64,000 nucleotides of DNA from Methanosarcina barkeri 3 (GCF_000970305.1 NZ_CP009517.1:2418001-2482000), one strand, 5' to 3'. Counted from the first letter of the stretch, positions 47,430-58,285 are shown. A program made the numbers and translations. Notes: generated from the sequence alone by a model not told the origin.

Positions 47430-47840
47430 TTATCTATTTTTGATACCTGCCCTGAGATCTATTTCTTCAGCTATGCTTTCAAGCTCGTCAAAGATTCTTT
47501 CCGAGTCCTTTCGCATTTCTTTTACTGCAGCTTTCAGACTTCCTCCACGAAGGTATATCAGACGTTTTTTTCTGTAAAGGAGACCTGAGTCATTAAGATT
47601 CCTCAGATGATGGTTTACTCGGGATATTTTCATCTGAAGGTCTTCAGCAAGGGCTTCTGAGGAAGTTATTTCATCATTTGATAGTCTATCAAGCAAACTA
47701 AAAACTATCCTGGTGGCAGTATTTTCCGTGTCTCTACCCGAAGAAAAGCCAAAACTATCGCATAACCATAGAAGATCGTCTTCCATACTTTTTACATGCG
47801 GTTTTTCAAGATATCTGAGGATTATCTGTTGGACCATCAT
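47430..47840 (-). CDS. ArsR-like winged-helix transcriptional regulator
   Basis: This is a 136-residue DNA-binding protein. The central helix-turn-helix and wing are seen in ITSSEALAEDLQMKISRVNH, then HLRNLNDSGLLYRKKRLIYL. An alpha-helical C-terminus (EMRKDSERIFDELESIAEEI) would serve dimerisation. No cysteine metal site is seen, so a metal sensor is unlikely. It lies upstream of, and on the same strand as, the DUF362 gene, and is divergent from groES; it could act on either. Confidence 0.82.
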   Translation of the reverse strand: MMVQQIILRYLEKPHVKSMEDDLLWLCDSFGFSSGRDTENTATRIVFSLLDRLSNDEITSSEALAEDLQMKISRVNHHLRNLNDSGLLYRKKRLIYLRGGSLKAAVKEMRKDSERIFDELESIAEEIDLRAGIKNR

Positions 47841-47932
47841 TGTATATTTTACAATATCTTGTATATATAGCTTTTTTGCATTTTATTGAAATCATTTCGA
47901 TTTTTTGAGAATCTTATTTATTTTTCCAGTAA

Positions 47933-47944
47933 CTTTTAAATATG
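47933..47944 (+). promoter_or_regulatory. TATA box for groES-groEL
   Basis: CTTTTAAATATG is a good archaeal TATA match, about 130 bases before the groES start. It is followed at 47972-47985 by GCGCACGAGCGCTC, which holds a short inverted GAGCGCTC-like palindrome. The region is shared with the divergent regulator gene. It would give a long 5' leader. Confidence 0.45.
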
Positions 47945-48074
47945 AGACTCACATTATATGCAGATAGTTAAGCGCACGAGCGCTCAATATATTGACTAAT
48001 CCCATACTGATTCATAGCTACCAGTTAATGTTCAGCTAAAATGGGGTCACTTACACATAAGGAGGAACAATAAA

Positions 48075-48353
48075 GTGATTATCAAACCTATTGGCGAACG
48101 AGTCTTGCTTAAGCACCAGAAGAAACAAGAAGTGACAAAAGGCGGGATATATATCCCTGAGTCTGCACGGCAGGAGAAAAAGGAAGGTGTTGTTATTGCG
48201 GTAGGGACTTTTGAAGATGGAAAGGAGCTTCCCCTGAAGAAAGGTGACCATGTAATCTACGGGGGATATCAATCTGATGAAATTGAAATTGACGATGAAA
48301 AGTTCCTTTTTGTCGACTTCAAGGATATTCTGGCAACAGTCGCTGAAGAATAA
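48075..48353 (+). CDS. groES: Co-chaperonin GroES
   Basis: This 92-residue protein is the lid of the group I chaperonin. Conserved segments include IKPIGERVLLKHQKKQE, the mobile loop region (VTKGGIYIPESARQE) and KKGDHVIYGGYQSDEIEIDD. AAGGAGG lies nine bases upstream of the GTG start. It is 140 bases ahead of groEL, so it is probably co-transcribed. Group I chaperonins in archaea are known from Methanosarcina, where they coexist with the thermosome, and are thought to be acquired from bacteria. Confidence 0.95.
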   Translation: MIIKPIGERVLLKHQKKQEVTKGGIYIPESARQEKKEGVVIAVGTFEDGKELPLKKGDHVIYGGYQSDEIEIDDEKFLFVDFKDILATVAEE

Positions 48354-48491
48354 TTTTGAACGAGGCCGATTTTGAAGAACATAGGAAGAATGTGTTCAGA
48401 TTTGATTCAGAATTTAAGAATATATCCGAACTTCATTCTCTAAATTTAACTTGAGAAAAGGTTTGATTCTATTTGACTTTAATTCAGGTGA

Positions 48492-50108
<1,617 letters not shown>

Positions 50109-50164
50109 TTTTGATTTTCTTCCTTTCTTTTTATTTGGCATGAAAGTACGTGATTATTTGTTTT

Positions 50165-51409
50165 TCACGTACTCTCTTGTTCCTTTTTTCCCATAATTGC
50201 GATAATACCACTAATTATTGTTATCCTTTCATCAACCGAGAATATCTCGGTTTCCACAATCTTCCTCTTTTGAACTTCTCCTTTTTCATACCCTGTTTCA
50301 TCTTGGTACATCTCATCCTTTGTGATAAGATGCCATATTATTGTTGCAATTTTCCTTGCCAGGGCAATAATTGCCTTTGCATATCCAATTGACTTCTTTT
50401 TCCTGTTAAAAAATTCTTTTAACCTGCTATTCTTCTTTCTTGCTGCTGCTTGAGCAATCTGAGTTAGAATCCACCTTGCTACTTTTGATCCTCTCTTAGT
50501 GATTCTTCCGTTATGATATTTATCTGCAGATTGATACACATTAGGAACTATTCCAAGCCACGAAGCAAGCTTATCTCCCGTTGGAAAATCACTAAAACTT
50601 CCTATTTCAGCAATTAGAGTCGCTGCACCAAGTTCTCCAATACCTGGAACTGACATTAAAATCTCCATTTCCCTTTTATGCTTTTGATAAGCATAATTGA
50701 AAATTTCCCTTTCTAGAGTCTCAATCTCATCATCTAAATGTTTTATAAGGTTAAGGCATATCTGAAGCCTGATTGCAGCACTCTGGGATATTTCTCTGTC
50801 AAGAATATCTCTTATCTGAACAGCTTTTTTCCGAACATTTGGAGAAAGAGATTCTATAATCTGGTCAACGTTTTTACCTGAAGATATTCCTGCTAGAATT
50901 GCTCTACCATTTTTTCCAAAAATGTCAGTAAGCACATCACCCAGATGTAACATTTCGGAAGAAAGAATAGCATGAGATTCATTTTTAATATCTGTTCTTT
51001 TTCTTACCAGAGTTAACCTGAGCCTAACATATGACCTGAATTCTCTATGCCTTTTTGGAAAAACTCTCGATGGTTGAATCATTTTATTCAATGCAAGTTG
51101 TGCAATTACTTCTGAGTCTATTTTATCAGTTTTTTTATGTGTAAATGCCTTCATATCTCGAGCATTTCCAACTATAACAGGCAAATGATCTGTCAATGCC
51201 CCATAAATCGGAACCCAAAAATCACTTGTTGATTCACAGGCTACAACGTCACATTTTTCTGATGTTACCCAATTTTTAAGGTTTAAAATCCCATCATCAT
51301 CTCTGGCAAAACGTTGTTGCTGTTTTTCACCGGATCTACTCAGAATTGTAGCAATAAAAAAATGTTTGTGAATATCTAAACCACAAGATTTGTTTATTTC
51401 CCCTTCCAA
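50165..51409 (-). CDS. IS110-family transposase (DEDD recombinase)
   Basis: This is a 414-residue transposase. The RuvC-like N-terminal domain carries CGLDIHKHFFIATI, VVACESTSDFW and KTDKIDSEVIAQLA, which hold the DEDD acidic residues. The C-terminal domain has SVPGIGELGAATLIAEIGSF, then SWLGIVPNVYQSADKYHNGR and GSKVARWILTQIAQAA, including the conserved Ser. The start is TTG 51409, with GGAAGGGG close by. The frame is intact, so the enzyme may be active. IS110 enzymes are known to use an element-encoded bridge RNA. Confidence 0.92.
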   Translation of the reverse strand: MEGEINKSCGLDIHKHFFIATILSRSGEKQQQRFARDDDGILNLKNWVTSEKCDVVACESTSDFWVPIYGALTDHLPVIVGNARDMKAFTHKKTDKIDSEVIAQLALNKMIQPSRVFPKRHREFRSYVRLRLTLVRKRTDIKNESHAILSSEMLHLGDVLTDIFGKNGRAILAGISSGKNVDQIIESLSPNVRKKAVQIRDILDREISQSAAIRLQICLNLIKHLDDEIETLEREIFNYAYQKHKREMEILMSVPGIGELGAATLIAEIGSFSDFPTGDKLASWLGIVPNVYQSADKYHNGRITKRGSKVARWILTQIAQAAARKKNSRLKEFFNRKKKSIGYAKAIIALARKIATIIWHLITKDEMYQDETGYEKGEVQKRKIVETEIFSVDERITIISGIIAIMGKKEQEST

Positions 51410-51600
51410 TTTAGATTACTCCATCATTTCAAGGACAGTAGAATTGCCTCAAAGGCAATTTGGCATTCGTGATCAAAGTCACATCTGGGCCTTCGATGGC
51501 AATTCAAGGGTTAGTTTTTTGACGGTTTCGGAGAACCAAAGTAAAAACAACCTTCCTGTCCAAGGTAATGATGGAGTTAAATTCTAAAAAAGGTAAGGAA
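51410..51600 (-). ncRNA. Candidate IS110 bridge RNA region
   Basis: The non-coding stretch just upstream of the transposase start is where IS110 elements encode their bridge RNA. It contains a stem-loop AATTGCCTTTGAGGCAATT (51441-51459 on the plus strand) and a related GAATTGCCATCG nearby. RNA ends and the guide loops cannot be fixed by eye. Confidence 0.4.
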
Positions 51601-51687
51601 ATAAGACTTTCATTCTCTGGGCATGTTATTCGAAGAATATCATGTGTGTTTTTTATTTCTTTTGCCTTTTACTCCCTTTTGTTATCC

Positions 51688-51823
51688 GGCAGTGCGCCAC
51701 TTTTTCTGTAAAATTATAAATCTTATAAAGTTTGTGGTTTGAAAATCCCCTAGCAAGAGAACTGAATTTTGTTCAGTATCCAAAAATTCGACTTTGAATT
51801 TACAGAACTTTCGGCACACTGCC
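51688..51823. mobile_element. MITE-like element, copy 3 (best preserved ends)
   Basis: This element is 136 bases long. The left end GGCAGTGCGCCACTTTTTCT matches the reverse complement of the right end, GGCAGTGTGCCGAAAGTTCT, and both continue GTAAA. The flanks TGTTATCC and TTTTATCC differ at one base, so an 8-base target duplication is possible. Non-coding. The rest of 51824-52070 shows T-rich DNA only. Confidence 0.6.
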
Positions 51824-52070
51824 TTTTATCCTTCTTTGCTTTTTTACTCCTTTCCTAGCTTTTTTTAGTTTCTTTTTTCTTCTTTTCTTTTAGTTTCTCT
51901 TCTCTTTCCTTATTTTTTATTCTACTTATAAGTTATATATTTCTAATATCATACTTTATCAATAGCTATAGCTATTAATTTGTTATTTTGTAGTCCAGCT
52001 TGCAGGATTACTGTTTATACGTTTACTCTACATTTTAGTCCATTTTGCAATAGAATCTTCTACTGAACAG

Positions 52071-52910
52071 GTGAAATTAAGCATGTTTGAGATTTACTGT
52101 GATTCTTCCTTTAATGAAGGTGAGGACTCTTATATTGGTTGTACTGTACTTAGGAATGGCAAACAGATCCATCAGTCTACAACAAAGGTTCCCGGTTCCC
52201 CTAAAAGTAACCTTGACTGTGAACTTGAGGCCCTTTCTTTAGCTGTAACCTTTACAAACATTTTTGCAAAAGATGCCAGGGATATTACTATTTATAATGA
52301 TTCTACTGAAGCCGTAAAAGTTTTCCAGAAGGAAAGGCCCGAAATCGAAAAGAAGTTTTCTGGGCTCAGTATTAACTTTGAATACATTCCACGCGAAAAG
52401 ATAAATCAGGCAACAGCAGACAGTTTATCTAAAAAATTTCCAGTCTTTTTCCTGAATGTTCCAACCTGTGAGGTGGAGTCTTTTTCACGGAGAGATGATA
52501 TTCTTTCCGATATCGCTCGAAACGGGCGTAATATCCTTTATCTGGAAAAAGTTGAAGAAAAATCCACGAATAAAAAGACCTGCTACAGGTTGATTATCCG
52601 TACAATGGATAAAATCCTCTCGAATGACCGGTTTTATCTAATAAAAAAAGGAGGTCCGGGCACACAGGTAAAAGTCGCAGAAGAAATAAGGAAAGATCTA
52701 TCCGACCCACATGTGCTGTCATCGCTGAAAGCAAAAGGCGTCAGACTTGAAAATTCCTACTTCCTGCTGACGGACGAAACCTGGGGGCTTCGGGGTACAG
52801 ACAATCAGACCTGTTCCATTCTCCCGAGCTCAATTTCCCACAGGATCATCTGTGACGAAGTAGATCGCTCCCCTGAAAACCTCTTTAGAAGAGCCGAACG
52901 CTTCAAGTAA
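52071..52910 (+). CDS. RNase H-like protein with an unknown C-terminal domain
   Basis: This is a 279-residue protein. The first 130 residues resemble ribonuclease HI. The four acidic positions can be proposed as Asp in EIYCDSSFNEGE, Glu in LDCELEALSLA, Asp in ITIYNDSTEAVKVF and Asp in NQATADSLSKK. The C-terminal 150 residues (about 135-279) were not recognised; they carry a YRLIIRTMDKILSNDRFYLI strand pair and a SISHRIICDEVDRSPENLF tail. The start is GTG 52071 or ATG 52083. RNA-DNA hybrid cleavage is likely only if the domain is active. Confidence 0.75.
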   Translation: MKLSMFEIYCDSSFNEGEDSYIGCTVLRNGKQIHQSTTKVPGSPKSNLDCELEALSLAVTFTNIFAKDARDITIYNDSTEAVKVFQKERPEIEKKFSGLSINFEYIPREKINQATADSLSKKFPVFFLNVPTCEVESFSRRDDILSDIARNGRNILYLEKVEEKSTNKKTCYRLIIRTMDKILSNDRFYLIKKGGPGTQVKVAEEIRKDLSDPHVLSSLKAKGVRLENSYFLLTDETWGLRGTDNQTCSILPSSISHRIICDEVDRSPENLFRRAERFK

Positions 52911-52944
52911 CCTTTTCAACCGATGCAATAGTTGACCATGCCAG

Positions 52945-53065
52945 CAAGGCTTGGGATAAAGTTCTCAAATCCAAATACTTTTTGGGTTTTCGCTCAAGCC
53001 TTTTTTGAAAAGGCTTGCGGTCAAGCAGTTTTTTAAAGGGCTTGTGAAAAGGCTTGCAGTACCTA
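52945..53065. repeat. Dispersed hairpin repeat, inverted copy
   Basis: The reverse complement matches the element at 12.3-12.55 kb. It reads CACAAGCCCTTTAAAAAACT, then GCAAGCCTTTTCAAAAAAGG with CTTGAGCGAAAACC and a GGATTTGAGAACTTTATCCC block. It lies between two plus-strand genes. Confidence 0.65.
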
Positions 53066-53100
53066 ATATTTATGAGTATTCCACTATTATACTATATGGG

Positions 53101-53742
53101 GTGCGAGTTACGGTAGAATATCCTGAAAATAAGATATGGAAGACTGTTCCCGATGTCCAACGGGAAACAGGAAAAGAATCTGAAGGAAATGCCGAAGAAC
53201 CGAAAAAACTCGGTCAAGAAGAGGTTAAGTATGCTGGAGTTTCGGCCGGTGAAAACTGTATATCCTGTCTTGAAATACCTGAGGAACAACGTAAAAACTT
53301 CATCCTGGATATACAGCAGGTTGCAGAAAAGATACTCAAGGCTCATGGGGTTATCAATGAAGTTGCTGATCTTTTAAAGGGGGAATGGCTTCTTAAGCTT
53401 CAGAAATCCGAGTTTGAGAATCAACTGATTCTTGCAAAATATGGAGAAGAAATTTCTATAGGGTTTTTTACTTACTCGGATGATATGCCTGTTCCCGATC
53501 CTAACCTTGTTTTGCTCTCACAGGATGGGTTCTGGTATCCCCAGAGAATAGAGGAAAAATTTGAGGAAACGGTTTCTTCTTTCTTTGCGGGGGCATACGG
53601 AGACTATGATTTCCTTAATATTATTCCTGAAAATCTTGAAAAGTTCCAGGTTTTCCAGAGAGATTTTGCGAAAACACTTGAAAGCCAGGATTGGAGCGAT
53701 CCGGGTGTAAAAGTTCTCGAAAAAGTCATGCCAAGAAATTAA
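53101..53742 (+). CDS. Conserved hypothetical protein
   Basis: This soluble protein of about 213 residues has no recognised family. An N-terminal charged stretch (KESEGNAEEPKKLGQEEVKY) is followed by an alpha/beta part with ILDIQQVAEKILKAHGVINE and GEWLLKLQKSEFENQLILA. A short acidic FAGAYGDYDFLNIIPENLEK segment and a helical tail complete it. The open frame extends back to a TTG at 53005, but that lies in the dispersed hairpin repeat, so GTG 53101 is preferred. The start remains uncertain, and no function is proposed. Confidence 0.6.
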   Translation: MRVTVEYPENKIWKTVPDVQRETGKESEGNAEEPKKLGQEEVKYAGVSAGENCISCLEIPEEQRKNFILDIQQVAEKILKAHGVINEVADLLKGEWLLKLQKSEFENQLILAKYGEEISIGFFTYSDDMPVPDPNLVLLSQDGFWYPQRIEEKFEETVSSFFAGAYGDYDFLNIIPENLEKFQVFQRDFAKTLESQDWSDPGVKVLEKVMPRN

Positions 53743-54018
53743 GCTATTTTGTAGAGCATTTTATAAAGCTGGTTTCTGTCTTATAAACCGGGTTTATGCC
53801 AGGATTTGACTTTTTCTATATTGCTCAGGAAGGTGCCTTTTTCCTTTCGGTTTCTCAGGGTTCAGCTTTTTTCTTTATGTTTTCTCAGTTCTGATCCTGT
53901 TTTTTCCCACAGAATATTTAAATCTTGAAAGCATACGCAGTTTCAGATATAACATCAATGTTGTTACTTGCTTTTACTTCAGCTCCTTTCACAATAATTG
54001 ATTTTCAGAAGGTCTTCT

Positions 54019-55215
54019 ATGTTTTCAATAAATTCCGAATGCATCTTATCAAAGAAATCTGAAGATATCCCTCCTTTCTATGTGATGGAAGTGCTGGAAA
54101 GTGCCCAGGCTCTGGAAGCTGAGGGAAGACATATAATCCACCTCGAGGTAGGAGAGCCTGATTTTCCTACGGCTCCGCACATATGTGAAGCTGCCTGTGC
54201 TGCTATCGGCCGGGGGTCTACAAAATATACTCACAGCCAGGGACTTCTTTCGCTCAGAGAGGCAATAGTCGAATCTTACCAGCAGAAGTTCGGAGTCGAA
54301 CTGAGTCCGGACCAGGTTATTGTAACATCTGGCACAAGTCCGGCCCTTTTGATTGTTTTTATGGCTCTACTTGAGAAAATGGATGAAGTTGTGATGTCGA
54401 ACCCTCATTATGCCTGCTATCCTAATTTCGTGAAATACCTGGGCGGAACTCCTGTCTTTGTTTACACGAGTGAGACAAACGGATTTGCCCTGGAACCGGA
54501 AACGGTAAGGCAGTGCCTGAGCCCGAACACTAAAGCTATCCTGATCAATAGTCCCTCAAATCCTGGAGGGCATATCATGCCTCCGGAAAGTTTACAGGGC
54601 CTTGCCGAGATCGCGGATGAAAAAGGAATTCCGATTATTTCGGACGAGATCTACCAGGGTTTGATCTATAGTGGGAAAGATCATACTATACTGGAATACA
54701 CTAAGAATGCTTTTGTCCTTAATGGCTTTTCCAAATTATATGCTATGACTGGCTGGAGGCTTGGCTATATTATCTGTCCTCCTGAATGTATCCGTGCGAT
54801 TCAGAAAATCCATCAGAACTTTTTCATCTGTGCCAATTCTTTTGTCCAGGAGGCAGGAATTGCAGCCCTGAAAGGTCCACAGGACCATGTTGCCGAGATG
54901 GTCCAGACTTACAACATACGCCGCCAGTACATGTTGAAAAGGCTTATTGGGATGGGTCTTGAAGTCCGCAAAGAGCCGACGGGAGCCTTTTATGTTCTTG
55001 CTGATGCTCGCAGGTACGGCAGTGACTCCCTGGAACTTAGCCGCCGCATTCTCAACGAGGCTGGTGTTGCGGTCACACCAGGAATCGATTTCGGAAATGG
55101 AGCCGAAGGTTATCTTCGTTTCTCCTATGCCAATAGCATCGAAAATATAAAAGAAGGTATGGACAGGCTGGAAGCCTTTTTGGAAAAAGAGCTTGAAGGA
55201 TCAGAAGTTCTATAA
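54019..55215 (+). CDS. Pyridoxal-phosphate aminotransferase, class I/II
   Basis: This is a 398-residue fold-type I aminotransferase. The Schiff-base lysine lies in LNGFSKLYAMTGWRLGY. Other conserved parts are EVGEPDFPTAPHI, VTSGTSPALLIV, INSPSNPGGHIMP and SDEIYQGLIYSG, with the substrate-binding Arg in YLRFSYANS. It moves an amino group between an amino acid and a 2-oxo acid; the sequence is aspartate-aminotransferase-like, but specificity is not certain. ATG 54019 is chosen because GAAGGT lies upstream; a TTG at 53998 is less likely. It is monocistronic. Confidence 0.9.
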   Translation: MFSINSECILSKKSEDIPPFYVMEVLESAQALEAEGRHIIHLEVGEPDFPTAPHICEAACAAIGRGSTKYTHSQGLLSLREAIVESYQQKFGVELSPDQVIVTSGTSPALLIVFMALLEKMDEVVMSNPHYACYPNFVKYLGGTPVFVYTSETNGFALEPETVRQCLSPNTKAILINSPSNPGGHIMPPESLQGLAEIADEKGIPIISDEIYQGLIYSGKDHTILEYTKNAFVLNGFSKLYAMTGWRLGYIICPPECIRAIQKIHQNFFICANSFVQEAGIAALKGPQDHVAEMVQTYNIRRQYMLKRLIGMGLEVRKEPTGAFYVLADARRYGSDSLELSRRILNEAGVAVTPGIDFGNGAEGYLRFSYANSIENIKEGMDRLEAFLEKELEGSEVL

Positions 55216-55217
55216 TT

Positions 55218-55375
55218 AAATTAACTGTTTAATTAACCTAATTATTTAATTGACCTAATTATTCACTTAGGTTGATTATTTAATCAAGTTAACTCTTTAA
55301 TCAAGTCAACTCTTTACTCAAGTTGACTCTTTAATTAAGTTAACTCTTTACTCAAGTTAATAGTCAATTTAATTT
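55218..55375. repeat. 17-bp AAGTTAACTCTTTAATC tandem repeat
   Basis: About eight imperfect units lie between the convergent aminotransferase and unknown-protein genes. Each holds a GTTAAC or GTTGAC word. Confidence 0.75.
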
Positions 55376-55459
55376 ATAATTTAATTTAGATCAATCTTTC
55401 CTTCAATTTTTCTAACTCTCTAATTAGTTTTTTATACTATTTCTTTTTTCATGCTATTT

Positions 55460-56224
55460 TTAAAATCCGGAAAGGCTTTTCTGAATTTTGCCATCTTTTT
55501 CTGGGCAGAAAAGACCCGTTATCATCCAGGTTCCATACATGAAATGCGTACCCATGATAAAATAAAGTTCCTTTTCTTTCATTAAGTTCGAGAAATATTC
55601 TTCTATCTTCCTTTTTACAGCTGCCGGTTCCTGTTCATCTCTTATGATATTCCTTACGGTTTCATTGAACTCCCAATCGAGCAGGATTATTTTATGCCTT
55701 CTGCAGGCCTCTTCTCCTTCACACCTGAAGAAAAACCTTATCTCTACAGGCATTTGGGCGGTTTTTTCCCCTTTTTCCAGAAAATCTCCTATGAGGTTAA
55801 AGTACTGCTGCCTGTCATAAGGTTCAGTGCTGTTCACCTTTATCTCAAGATCAAGGATTTCCGGCTTTACCACTCCAAGACTTGCTCCTTCGAGATTCAG
55901 CTTTTCTATAGACGTTACGAGAGGCAGGACAAGCTCTTTTATTTCTCTTTCTTTAATGGGATTTTCCAGGTTCACGTGACTTAAGACTTTCCTGCTCTCC
56001 CACCTGACATCGTGCTCAGGTTTAGTAACCGTGACCTCGAGCAGGTCATTCTTCCTGAAATCAATCATCCCTTCCCCATACCTGAACCCCAGAGGATAGA
56101 GCCTCAGCAGTTCTCCATGTTTATTAATACCTATTACCCCTACAGCATGCCCATCCCCATCCTTTTTGCTTTTTTCAGGGGTAGCTCTGACAAGGACTGC
56201 TATTTCTTCTTTTTCGCGTCTCAA
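55460..56224 (-). CDS. Conserved protein of unknown function with a C-C-H motif
   Basis: This is a 254-residue soluble protein. The N-terminal EEIAVLVRATPEKSKKDGDG and RLYPLGFRYGEGMIDFRKND form a beta-rich part. A mid-protein RFFFRCEGEEACRRHKIILL segment contains C-x5-C-x2-H, a possible metal site, followed by DWEFNETVRNIIRD. The end reads ELYFIMGTHFMYGTWMITGL. Similar proteins are recalled in bacteria and archaea, but no function was recognised. The start is TTG 56224, with GAGAGG upstream. Confidence 0.65.
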   Translation of the reverse strand: MRREKEEIAVLVRATPEKSKKDGDGHAVGVIGINKHGELLRLYPLGFRYGEGMIDFRKNDLLEVTVTKPEHDVRWESRKVLSHVNLENPIKEREIKELVLPLVTSIEKLNLEGASLGVVKPEILDLEIKVNSTEPYDRQQYFNLIGDFLEKGEKTAQMPVEIRFFFRCEGEEACRRHKIILLDWEFNETVRNIIRDEQEPAAVKRKIEEYFSNLMKEKELYFIMGTHFMYGTWMITGLFCPEKDGKIQKSLSGF

Positions 56225-56440
56225 GATAAAAACCTCTCTTGCTGTTGGTCAGGTTTGAGCAGGTTTAAGCAGCTAGAAGAAGATTGAACTTGCAGGTTAT
56301 TAACCGTTGGGGGAGCTACGTGAAAGTATTACTTCTTAAACTCTCCTCATCTCCAGTAAAAAGTAACGCTAAAAAACATGTATGAAAAAGAATCTTAAAA
56401 GGACATGTACAAAGAAAAACAAAATTAAAGAAAAAAACAT

Positions 56441-56560
56441 TGAGCTGGTGAGATTCGAAATCACGATCGACGGATATCTATTAACAACTGGTTTTGTAAT
56501 CTGAATTCTGGTTAGCTTCTGTCGGTGCTCCAAAGTTTTCTCATTGTCTTATCCATCGAT
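56441..56560 (-). pseudogene. Decayed tRNA-Trp 3' half plus intron part
   Basis: The plus-strand text aligns with the tRNA-Trp gene at 58286-58405, in the same orientation, with many substitutions. CTGGTGAGATTCGAA-TCACG and ATCGACGG-TATCT are nearly unchanged. The T-stem now has a mismatch, the acceptor end is altered, the box D word CTGA reads CCGA, and the 5' exon is absent. It may be the displaced original 3' end after an element integrated at the tRNA gene. Confidence 0.75.
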
Positions 56561-56836
56561 AATTTCTGAATTATTCCTTTTCTAAATTTGAAGATTTAAC
56601 ACACTCATAAATATTTTATACAATGTGTATATTCTAACTATTACTTCCTAACTTTTAAACCTAAGTGTTTCTGCAACCCCCTCACAATATTATTTTATAG
56701 TCGTATGTCTTATGCTGTTGATTTTTCAGTGTAGAGATGTGTTCCTCTGTGATTCGGCAATCATGCAGATTTCTGAAAATCTTTCATGGGTTAGTTAGGA
56801 AGTTATGTTCTTAATAAAAAGAATGGAGCATGAAAC

Positions 56837-58150
56837 ATGGACAAAACTAATAGTCTCAAGGTAATGCCTCGATTGTTAGGAATGCTGCTTTGCCTGGCAT
56901 TAATACAGGCCGCATGTGCTCAAACTGGGCAGTTTGACGGAAACTTAGTTTTCGGGAATGTTACTTACGAAAATGGAACTTATGAAAATGATACCTTTGA
57001 TACGGGATTCATCGATGGAAATGTAACTGATGGAAATGTCACAGTACACACTATAAATCCGACGTCTTTTTCTATGTATATGGTAGCAGGAAATAGTGAA
57101 AAATTTACTGTTAGTTTCAAGAACGAAGGTAATGAAACGCTCGTTGTAACCCCTAAAGTAGTTTCTACGTCTAACAGTGGGAACGACACAATTAGAAGCT
57201 GGACCACTATATCTCCAATGAACGTGACCGTAGAGCCAGGAGCACTACAGGACTTTACAGTTAATGTAAATGTGCCCAGAGATGCAGAAAGCGCGAACTA
57301 TCAAGCAGCTATAGCCTTCACAGATGATCTTTTCCCATACTCTACGGAATATGTAAACTCTATGAAGCTTGATCTTTTCGTCCAGGCTAGTCCGAAAATC
57401 GAGCTTCAGGCAAGTTCTATCTCTGATACCGTTAAGGCTGGACAAGAATATGAGTACAGGATGAAAATCAAAAATGTAGCAGACAAAGATATTACTATTG
57501 ATCCTAAGGTAAACAGATACGCGTATGCTAATTCACTTGATACGTTTGCTCTTAGCGATGATGCAATAGTGATTTCTGCACCTTCGGTTATAAAGGCAGG
57601 CGATATAGCTAACATAATCATTAAGTTACCTGTCCCGGAAAATGCAACAGGCTCATATAACGGGTATATTGACATGAACGTTGATAAGAAAGCTAATGAC
57701 GGATCTAACCCCCAAATAGGTCTGTACTTCAATGCTATGCAGCAGCCTACAGTTCCTTACGTGAAAATCTTCAACACTACAACTACTGCCCCGATAGCAA
57801 TTGATATCTCGACCGATACTTACGACCCTGCTATGGGACTACGTATCTCTCCTAAAAATGAAGAACCGTCTTTTGAAGTAAAACTAAAGTATAATTCCCA
57901 ATTTGTTTCCATATACCCTACAAAAATAACTCAAACAAGCAATGTAAATACTGGGGAATACTATTTCCCGGCATGGGCACTGGATGACAGCACGATTTAT
58001 CAGAATACAAACAATCATTATGTGGAAACATACGCGGTTTCTGGGGCAATTGGAACGTGGGAACTCCAGATTATGCCGAAAAACACTGCAAGTTTTGGAT
58101 ATTCGATAACGTCGGAAAATCAAGATAAAAACCAGCACATATCAAAGTAA
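56837..58150 (+). CDS. Exported protein with NEW3/IgG-like beta domains
   Basis: This is a 437-residue protein. A signal peptide (LLGMLLCLALIQAACAQ) leads into an N-sequon-rich stretch (about 36-65, FGNVTYENGTYENDTFD). A beta-sandwich follows, with FSMYMVAGNSEKFTVSFKNE and LQDFTVNVNVPRDAESANYQ. That is the pattern of alpha-galactosidase NEW3-like or COG1470 surface domains, and it is repeated at about 195-290 (VKAGQEYEYRMKIKNVADKD). The C-terminal 130 residues contain a further beta domain. No membrane anchor is evident at the C-terminus. GGAGC precedes the ATG. It lies between tRNA-Trp and its decayed copy. Confidence 0.75.
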   Translation: MDKTNSLKVMPRLLGMLLCLALIQAACAQTGQFDGNLVFGNVTYENGTYENDTFDTGFIDGNVTDGNVTVHTINPTSFSMYMVAGNSEKFTVSFKNEGNETLVVTPKVVSTSNSGNDTIRSWTTISPMNVTVEPGALQDFTVNVNVPRDAESANYQAAIAFTDDLFPYSTEYVNSMKLDLFVQASPKIELQASSISDTVKAGQEYEYRMKIKNVADKDITIDPKVNRYAYANSLDTFALSDDAIVISAPSVIKAGDIANIIIKLPVPENATGSYNGYIDMNVDKKANDGSNPQIGLYFNAMQQPTVPYVKIFNTTTTAPIAIDISTDTYDPAMGLRISPKNEEPSFEVKLKYNSQFVSIYPTKITQTSNVNTGEYYFPAWALDDSTIYQNTNNHYVETYAVSGAIGTWELQIMPKNTASFGYSITSENQDKNQHISK

Positions 58151-58285
58151 GGGTTTAGAGTAGGTTAGCAGGGTTTAGCTTTATATGCTCTGGATCCTGC
58201 TGCCTATATATTAATAGAGATTCTATCTCGGCTACACTCAAGAAGACTAATTCATGATTAATCTCAAAACTATAAATTAAAAACG

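Larger units (their letters stand above)
50120..51610 (-). mobile_element. IS110-family insertion sequence
   Basis: The element contains one intact transposase and a non-coding stretch of about 200 bases upstream of it, as is usual for IS110 members. Terminal inverted repeats are not expected in this group, so the exact ends are approximate. It lies between groEL and a MITE-like copy. Confidence 0.75.
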
